Shown here one piece after another: positions 57,926-64,000 of a DNA stretch of 64,000 nt. The notes under the pieces are model-generated. The model did not search any database. It was given only the letters and a program-made list of their open reading frames with translations, and was not told where the DNA came from. Every line of letters begins with the position of its first letter. The first letter of the stretch is position 1. A program made the translations under genes and the position numbers. The stretch comes from Lolium rigidum (lineage: Eukaryota; Streptophyta; Magnoliopsida; Poales; Poaceae). The stretch spans positions 97,071,276-97,135,275 of the forward strand of contig NC_061508.1 in assembly GCF_022539505.1 (NCBI RefSeq). Direction: 5' to 3'.

Positions 57926-58025
57926 NNNNNNNNNNNNNNNNNNNNNNNNNNNNNNNNNNNNNNNNNNNNNNNNNNNNNNNNNNNNNNNNNNNNNNNNNNN
58001 NNNNNNNNNNNNNNNNNNNNNNNNN
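57926..58025. other. Assembly gap, 100 N
   Basis: Exactly 100 undefined bases, the conventional placeholder for a join of unknown size. Features on the two sides should not be assumed adjacent. Confidence 0.99.
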
Positions 58026-58143
58026 TTGGCGGGACTATCTACATAGGAATGTAGAAGTCAACGACGAGAACGTCTCCAAACAGCTGCAAACGGATCTGAT
58101 TGAGCATCAGTGGACATTGGCTGGCCATGAAGATCATGCCTAG
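58026..58143 (+). pseudogene. C-terminus of a transposase-like protein
   Basis: The plus strand, open from the gap edge, reads RDYLHRNVEVNDENVSKQL.. and then DLIEHQWTLAGHEDHA with a stop at 58141-58143. Similar short tails (L..DLIEHLW..) end Harbinger-type transposases in grasses. Only the tail is present, so this is a partial or gap-truncated gene. Confidence 0.45.
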
Positions 58144-58151
58144 AGAAATAC

Positions 58152-58387
58152 TATCTTATTTTCATGTAGACTTTTAAAATTTTAAATGTAATAACTATGA
58201 CTGTTGATTTCCTTATTTTGTTGTTTGAAAACTTCATAAATTGATGCAAACGCGGAAATGCGTCGGCCCGCTGGAGCCACCCCTAGGTGCAAAAGGACGC
58301 GCGGACAAAAATGATCTGTCTCGCGTCCGCCGCGCGACGTAAACGGACATTTCAGAAGTCCGAAATGCGCCGCGCCGCTGGAGATGC
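58152..58387. repeat. Direct repeat partner of 60128-60360
   Basis: 'tatcttattttcatgtagac..gcaaacgcggaaatgcgtcg..ggagatgcc' is repeated in the same orientation about 1976 bp downstream. Both are the 3' end region of the same transposon family, so two family members lie side by side. Confidence 0.8.
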
Positions 58388-58776
58388 CATGCCTTAGGGC
58401 ATCTCCAGCGGCGCGACGCAAACGGTCGCTCAGCGACCGTTTTCGTCCGCCGTGACCGGAAATGCGTCTGGGGCCTGCTCCAGCGGGGCGACGCAAAGTG
58501 ACCGGGCCATCCGCGGAGACGCAAACCTGGCCCAAATATGCGCCAGGTTTGCGTCTCCACGGACGCTCGGCGGTCGCTGAATCTGTCCGCCTTGGGTAGA
58601 TCCGGGCCCGGTCAGTAGTGAGTACGTAAGCAAAAGTTTTTTTATTACTATTGATTGGCCAAAAGGACCATCTTTACAGAGATGTTTAGTCGAGTTAACC
58701 TAAAACTACAATGGCCGTACCTACTCGCCGTCGCGCGGCCTACACCGGCCTCGGTTACTCGCAGTCGCGCGCCCTA

Positions 58777-59623
58777 CTACTGGTCACCAGAAGGGCCGGC
58801 GCCGTCGTCGAAGCGGGAGCGCTTCTTGCACTCCTCGCGTCGCGCACGCCGGCGAGCGGACATCTCGTCCTGCCGCTTGCGGCGTTCGAGGGCCTCGGCC
58901 AGGGAGCTGTCCCACAGGGCCGTCGCCTGGGCAATGGCCACCTTGGTAGCCGCCGCCGCCCGGGCCTCCTCCTCCTCCGCCGCCGTCTGGACCGCCGCCA
59001 CCGACGCGTCCTCGTTCGCCTGGACCGCCGCCTGGATCGCCTCCACGTCGGCGATGAAGCGGGCCCTGTCCCTAGCCGCCGCCGCCGCTTCGTCCCTGGC
59101 GGCAATGGCGACCTCCAGCTCCCGATTCTCCTGTTCGACCCGCGCGGGAGAAGGGCCCCTACGCTGGAGCGAGTCCAGGTCGGAGCACATTAACCCCCGA
59201 GCCATGGCCATCGCATAGCTGGCGGCTTCCTCCTCCGCCACCCAAGCCTGGCGGCGCTGGGCGTCCCCAGCCAGGGACTCGAAGGACGCGAGCAGAACCC
59301 GCTGGTCGCCGGCGCAGTCGAAGCGCCTGGGCACGGGGGGGGGGGTCGTCGTCCGCGATGTCGTGGATGACGGCGTCGGCCGGAGGGGCCGCGATGGCCG
59401 CCCGCGCCTCCGCGAGCTCGGCCATGGCGTTGGCGATCTCCGCCCTGGTCGCCCCGAGGCGCCGTTCCGCGCGCTCTGCCGCCTCCGCCTCAGCCTCCGT
59501 GACCTCCGCCTCCGCCGCCGCCTCCAGGTCCAGCTGCTGGGCCTCAACGCCGGCGGCGGCTACCTCCTCCTCCGGGTCGCTCAGCGTCCTTATGCCTTTT
59601 AAATGGACGCTGCCGGCGTCCAT
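58777..59623 (-). pseudogene. Transposon-borne Ala/Glu-rich coiled-coil ORF
   Basis: The minus strand from about 59623 (MDAGSVHLKGIRTLSDPEEEV) continues through long Ala/Glu/Arg helices to ..EECKKRSRFDDGAGPSGDQ and a stop at 58777, about 280 residues. The frame shifts at an 11-G run (59335-59345), a classic homopolymer indel site, so the break may be a sequencing error. Function unknown; the composition predicts an extended coiled coil. Confidence 0.5.
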
Positions 59624-59674
59624 TTCGACGACCAAAGCATTGCCAAATCCCACAGTATCCACCCCACCGACGCC

Positions 59675-60075
59675 ATGGGAAAGAAATTCTGGCCGTTCCG
59701 CAAGACGAAGAACGACCAGGAGGCAAGCGGCTCGTGTTCCGGCAAAAAGGCAAGGGTCGGCCGGTACGTCCGCGTTGAGCTCGCGCGGCAGCTATGGGAG
59801 GAAAACCGGCTCGTGCCATGGCCGGACGCGAACTTGCCGGGAGGGGGCCGGTACCCGAACTCGCGGCGCGTGCCGGTCCCCCCGTGCCGCGCGAGGGCCG
59901 AGAGCGGCGGGACGAGGTGCGCCGCCGCCGGCAGATCTTGCCGCCGGATCTGCGGGAGGATGAGGCGTACGCGCTGAACTCCTACAACTGGATTTCATTC
60001 GGAACGTGGGAGTTCGACGCGCGCCGCCGCCGCGCTGGCTACCTCGGCGACGTGGACTTCTTCCGGTCACATTGA
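59675..60075 (+). pseudogene. Transposon-borne basic ORF, one frameshift
   Basis: It begins MGKKFWPFRKTKNDQEASG, then RYVRVELARQLWEENRLVPWPDANLPG. After a shift near the C-run at about 59878 it continues PREGRERRDEVRRRRQILPPDL..ALNSYNWISFGTWEFDARRRRAGYLGDVDFFRSH with a stop at 60073-60075. Its start is only about 50 bp from that of the minus-strand ORF, so the two share a divergent upstream region. No known domain. Confidence 0.45.
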
Positions 60076-60363
60076 GATACGATGATCGGCGCGAGTCACG
60101 GCAGGAGTCACGGCGCCGACACAGCAGTATCTTATTTTCATGTAGACTTTTAAAAATTTAAATGTTATAACTATGACTTCGTTGAAATCCTATTTGTTGT
60201 TTCAAAACTTCATATTTGATGCAAACGCGGAAATGCGTCGCGCCGCTGGAGCCACCCAGGGTGCAAACGGACGCGCGGACAAAAACGGTCTGTCTCGCGT
60301 CCGCCGCACGACGCAAACGGACATTTCGGACGTCCGAAATGCGTCGCGCCTTTGGAGATGCCC

Positions 60364-61581
60364 TAAAGTGAAAAAAAAAAACGATCCCCCGACGCGTTTT
60401 GTCGACATGCATGTGCGTGCGAGACTGCTAGGTAAGCGCGCACTCGCCACACTCACCGGCAGTGATCACGTCACACCCAACAGGGAGAATCGAATCCCCT
60501 CACCTAGCTGCCAGGCCACCTCGCCATGCTCTCGCAGGACGCGCCGCTCGCTGAATGGCAGACGAGAGAATCCACCGAAACGCGAGCACCCTAGAACGGC
60601 AATCGATCGAGACAGAGCTCGCCCTCGTCTGGTCACACGAATGTGCAAGCTGATTACCACTTCGATCCATGCTAGTACTGCTGCACATGGGTGGCCCATG
60701 CCAGAGCTGGAAAGGCTAGCCGGACAGCCGGCCGTCTGATCCACCGTCGCGTCGCTCCTGCAACAAGCAGACGGACGACACGGTGGCTGGCTGGCCGGAA
60801 TCATTGCCTCTACCTACCGTGCTATCAGCAGATGCAGCGTGTGCGTGTGGGCTTCACGGACCAGGCCATACACGGTACTAGGTTCCAACAGTGCAGTTTT
60901 CTTTTCAAACAAAAAGTAGAACTTCTTTTCCATCTTCTCAAGGCATAGTACACCATGCACGTTATACAGGATCAGTGTCAAGTTATTTTTTATCCTGACG
61001 GGAAAGAGGAGCAAGGAAGATTGACCAACGGCCAACGTATTGCGTTTGCTCCGTTCAAAAAGCCGATTACAGTTTAATCGTCGGAGAAGAAAAATATCTT
61101 CCCCCCGGGTCACAGGGCGAGGACCGAGGAGCATTGACGAACTGACATGAGCACATGAACATCCACAGTTCCACACGCACAAGGAAAAACATGAGCACAT
61201 GAGCAAGCAGTGCTCCGTGCTAGCAATGCCCATGGCTGATGTGGGACACCGTTGCCTCCTCCTTTCTCATGATCAAAGGTTCGAAAGGTAAATGATTCCA
61301 ACTATCGTGTGAAGCTAGATCAGATCTCTACCAAACACATTGTACCGGGGAGTACACTCCTCTGACGATCATGAAAGCACTCAACATGCCGACTGCGGTA
61401 ATCAGCTCAATAACTAGCACACCAAACATCTTTTATTTCGAAAGAAAATACGAACAAAATTAGAACTACTAGGCAGCAAGATCATCGACCGATCGACAAA
61501 AAATGGAACAATAAACATTGTTCAAGAAATGCTTCCCTCCTGCGCATGCGCCTCCACTAATTATGGTACTCAATCGTGCTA
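60364..61581. other. Intergenic, 3' flank of the AIR12-like gene
   Basis: No gene was recognised. 'gagcacatgaacatcc' and 'gagcacatgagcaag' (61148, 61194) form a small duplication. The final about 150 bp probably hold the 3' UTR of the AIR12-like gene. Confidence 0.35.
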
Positions 61582-62358
61582 TCATACTACGGCCAATAAA
61601 CCCATCAACGCGAGCGCAACGCCTGCGACCGACGACACGCCGACCGTGGCCGCCGCAGAGGCGGGCTTCCCAGCAGCCGGCGTCGTGGCGGCCCCAGCGC
61701 CGCCCACGCTACCGGCAGAGCCGGCCGGGCCACCGGCCATCACCGCGGGCGCAGGCGCCGGGGCGGTCGCCTTGCCGGAGAGCACGAGCTTGGCCTTGGC
61801 GGCGAGGTTGCCGGCCGCGAACGCGTGCTTGTCTGGCGCCCCACCGGTGACGGAGGTGCCCACCTGCCAAACCTGGTTCACCGCCGTCATCCCCTTCTTC
61901 AGCTGCAGCTTCCCGTACAGCCGGATCTTGCCGCCGCTGCCGGCGTCCGCGGCCAGCTCCGTGGCCGGGAACGCGATGGGCGTGGACGCCCCGCCGAGGG
62001 GAACGTAGCCGGTGATGTTGTACGTCTTGACGGCGGGCGCGGAGGAGGAGCCCTTGAGCGCCACCAGCGCCTGCGCGCCGGCCATGCCCTCGCCGGTCGG
62101 GTTCAGCGCCCACGCCACCCACCCGTTGGGCCCCGCGGGTGCCGCCACGAACGCCACCGAGAGGGACGACTTGGCCTCGTCGTACGTCCAGTGCAGCGCC
62201 GCGCCCAGCTGCGGCAGGTCCGTGCACGTCGCGTACGTCTTCCCCGCCGGGAACTTCTCCGCCGCGCACGCGCCGGCCGCAGAGGCCAAGCGCGCCGAGG
62301 CCGCCGCCAGGACGAGCACCAGCAGCGCGATGTGGCGCGGCGCTGTGAGGGAGGCCAT
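61582..62358 (-). CDS. AIR12-like DOMON-domain protein, GPI-anchored
   Basis: A single exon of 258 residues. Residues 1-27 (MASLTAPRHIALLVLVLAAASARLASA) are a signal peptide. Residues about 45-195 form a plant DOMON (DUF568) domain with NGWVAWALNPTGEGMAGAQALVA, KTYNITGYVPLG and NQVWQVGTSVTGGAPDKHA. Met92 and His178 fall where AIR12 has its heme-b ligands, and Asn114 is a glycosylation site. A Pro/Ala/Gly-rich linker (197-232) leads to a hydrophobic C-terminus (VGVSSVAGVALALMGLLAVV) expected to be exchanged for a GPI anchor. Family members are apoplastic, ascorbate-reducible b-type cytochromes at the plasma membrane involved in redox and auxin-related responses; that role is by homology. The cytochrome b561 membrane domain of longer relatives is absent, as in AIR12. 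GC-rich, intact, no introns. Confidence 0.9.
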   Translation of the reverse strand: MASLTAPRHIALLVLVLAAASARLASAAGACAAEKFPAGKTYATCTDLPQLGAALHWTYDEAKSSLSVAFVAAPAGPNGWVAWALNPTGEGMAGAQALVALKGSSSAPAVKTYNITGYVPLGGASTPIAFPATELAADAGSGGKIRLYGKLQLKKGMTAVNQVWQVGTSVTGGAPDKHAFAAGNLAAKAKLVLSGKATAPAPAPAVMAGGPAGSAGSVGGAGAATTPAAGKPASAAATVGVSSVAGVALALMGLLAVV

Positions 62359-62457
62359 TTCGCTGGGTTGAGCTCGCTTCTTGGCTCTTCTTGGAGTGGT
62401 GGTGGTGCAGTGGAACTAGCGGGCGAGGGGTGAGCACCGGGGAGGGTGAGCGGGTGA

Positions 62458-62472
62458 GGTTTTATAACGGTA
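62458..62472 (-). promoter_or_regulatory. TATA box of the AIR12-like gene
   Basis: The minus strand reads cgttataaaacctc, about 100 bp upstream of the ATG at 62358, a good plant TATA box at the usual distance from a 5' UTR of about 70 nt. Confidence 0.7.
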
Positions 62473-63086
62473 GGGGCGGGGTTTGTGGTGTTTCCCGTTG
62501 CTAAGTCGGGATTTAGGTGGGTGTAAATTGTAATAACGCTTTTTTCTAGGTCAGTGGAAATGTGTAATGACACGGCGGCGACAAAAAAAAGAATGTTATT
62601 TCTGAGTCCTGTGGGTGTTGCGTGTGCTGGCCACAGAGGGATTGTGGGGTTTCAAATTTGAGATAAGAGTTAGCTAGGAGTAGTCATGATCTCGTATCAT
62701 ATAGATTAAGGGATTTGCTAGTTTTCCGAGAACTAACTTCGTTAAATTTTACACTATTTGATTTTATCTTGATCCGTGCTAGTCATGAGTTGTAAAATGA
62801 GTTGCAACTAAAACTAGATAACATCATCTAACAGAGAATGAAATTAGTTTTCAGTCGACTGAAAAATAGTTACACCCATAGATTAAACTCTTATGAGTTG
62901 GTGAGTGTTCTAGCCAGTCTTGTTTGAAGATAGATACGAGTACTATACTTAGACATCAAATCAACCAACATAACGGAAAATGCATAAAATAAAAATTATA
63001 TTATTACAAAGTAGAACATATGTAGAAAATTAATAATATATATTTTAAAATGTATACCTTCTATTATATTAGTTAGATTCACGATC
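62473..63086. other. Upstream region of the AIR12-like gene
   Basis: AT-rich, no ORF. Contains 'gaaattagttttcagtcgactgaaaaatag' (62839-62870), whose central 'ttttcagtcgactgaaaa' is an 18-bp near-perfect palindrome. Confidence 0.45.
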
Positions 63087-63438
63087 TAAGAGCATCTCCA
63101 GCCGTTGGAGGCCCCCGGGGCACAATTCGGATTAAAATTTGTCCGGAGTGGACCTATTTTTCGCATGGGGAGCAATAATTTTCCAGCCGTCCCGGGGAAT
63201 TTGCGCGGACCAGAGCGCGGAATCTTCACTGACACGTGGGCCAGAGCGCGGAATTTGCTCCATCCGGAGTCCCCGGTAGCACCCCGAGAAACCGAGGATG
63301 GCCTGGGGAGTCCGGACTGATTTGGGCCTAAATCCGAACGAAAACGAGGAACCGGAGGTGTGACTGGGCGTTTTTCGCCGTCCGGATGAAAAAGGGGTCG
63401 TGGGGGGCTTCTCGGGGAGATGGCTGGGGATGCTCTAA
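63087..63438. mobile_element. Tourist-like MITE
   Basis: The ends gagcatctccagcc (63090) and ggctggggatgctc (to 63435) are inverted repeats. Target duplication taa at 63087-63089 and 63436-63438. The 346-bp GC-rich body has 'gagcgcggaat' twice. Confidence 0.85.
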
Positions 63439-63479
63439 GGATACGTGTTGGGCTTATAGTCCCGAACAGAGGGAGTACT

Positions 63480-64000
63480 TTATTATTTTCTTAAGATAAA
63501 ATACATCGCTGCCTGCATTTAAAAGAAAAAATCTCACAAGTTCACAAGGTTCATAAGCAAGAGCACTACCGGGGGAAATCAGTTTAAACCTTACAGACTT
63601 GCCCGTATGCACACAAATATCTGATATCACTTGTCAAAAGGAGCATCGTCGATAAAGGTGGAGACTAGGTGTCTTGGTAGACCTTCTGCGGCAACTCCAT
63701 TTATAAATCCATAGTTGCCATATCTTTACTTCTGAATAGTGTCCGCTACATGAATATTAACAAAACATGTGAGGTTCCCTAACTGTACTCCACATGAATT
63801 TATCAAGGGAGCACGTGAAGAAGATATGGTTAGTATCCTCAAATTCGCCATAGAGAGAGCACAATGACTGGTAGAAGGTCCATGCCTTCGGTGAATGTTA
63901 CCATTGAAATGTAACCACTTCTGAACTAGCTGCTAAAGGAACACTTAGCGGTAGATCAATCTACCATAGATCACAAAAGTGTTTCCTCGTCACCTTACAA
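63480..64000 (-). mobile_element. LINE relic with zf-RVT fragment
   Basis: The minus strand near 63880-63780 reads LYGEFEDTNHIFFTCSLDKF then MWSTVRE, the zf-RVT (C..H..C) region of plant LINEs, followed by frameshifted remnants to about 63560. It continues off the right edge. Stops are frequent. Confidence 0.5.

Larger units (their letters stand above)
58397..60363. mobile_element. DNA transposon with GGGCATCTCC ends, carrying two divergent ORFs
   Basis: The termini are GGGCATCTCCAGCGG (58397) and ..ggagatgccc (60354-60363). Subterminal 'gcgacgcaaacgg' words lie inside both ends. The flanks are tta on the left and taa on the right, so no clean target duplication. The superfamily is unresolved (Harbinger or Mutator-like). 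No transposase domain lies inside. Confidence 0.65.

Noticed and set aside
58394..60366. TTA target duplication for the GGGCATCTCC element
   Set aside because: The flanks read tta and taa, which are not direct copies of each other.
60470..60550. tRNA- or SINE-like B box (gattcgattctccc on the minus strand)
   Set aside because: No matching A box, no cloverleaf and no A-tail or target duplication could be found.
61709..62437. Long alternative-frame ORFs over the AIR12-like gene
   Set aside because: Shadows of a GC-rich coding sequence; only the 61582-62358 frame has a signal peptide and DOMON domain.

Overview
The window is nuclear DNA of a grass, most likely a Pooideae/Triticeae species with a large genome. 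The evidence is the density and kind of mobile elements (Gypsy LTRs of the 'TGATACGTCTCC..' and 'TGATGACCCACAAG..' types, CACTA, Harbinger, Stowaway and Tourist MITEs, a Helitron), intron-containing plant genes, a grass-type STOMAGEN/EPFL9 gene and a plastid-like tRNA-Gln relic. Species-level assignment is inference. A 100-N scaffold gap lies at 57926-58025.

Layout. (1) 1-23.5 kb is a nest of LTR retrotransposons, nearly all on the minus strand. A Ty1/copia element (22.5-23.5 kb) was invaded in its gag by Gypsy element 3 (5' LTR 22138-22530). Element 3 was invaded in its gag by Gypsy element 2 (5' LTR 17929-18470) and in its leader by a solo LTR (20489-22053). Element 2 was invaded in its gag-protease gene by an 8.26-kb Gypsy element 1 (6729-14988, target duplication CAATC). 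An intron-containing ORF of the Transposase_28 type runs antisense to element 2 at 0.6-4.7 kb and is itself split by a solo LTR (2001-3518, target duplication ATCAA). (2) 24.1-25.0 kb holds a complete three-exon EPFL9/STOMAGEN-like peptide gene on the minus strand. (3) 26-43 kb is a DNA-transposon and retroposon region: a 5'-truncated LINE, a 4-kb CACTA element with hairpin-rich ends, a decayed plastid-type trnQ, an unclassified 1.9-kb insertion, a Harbinger element with a broken transposase, a second LINE tail, and a retroposon whose poly(A) tail carries a Helitron. (4) 44.2-46.9 kb holds an LRR receptor-like protein gene that is full length apart from two nonsense codons. (5) 47-53 kb holds MITEs, a transposon-borne ORF and a GC-rich retroposon. 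(6) 53.5-55.3 kb holds an intact three-exon gene for ribosomal protein eL32. (7) 55.9-60.4 kb holds a Gypsy 5' end, the gap, and two neighbouring copies of a DNA-transposon family. (8) 61.6-62.4 kb holds an intact single-exon gene for an AIR12-like DOMON protein. A Tourist MITE and a LINE relic close the window.

The believable host genes are EPFL9-like, eL32 and the AIR12-like gene, plus the LRR pseudogene. They do not form a pathway; they are low-copy islands separated by repeats. The most useful technical observation is that the two LTRs of element 1 differ mainly at CAG/CTG trinucleotides (CAG against CGAG or CGG). This looks like a systematic base-calling or polishing error in methylated DNA rather than evolutionary divergence, and it may explain many of the frameshifts in the retrotransposon ORFs.
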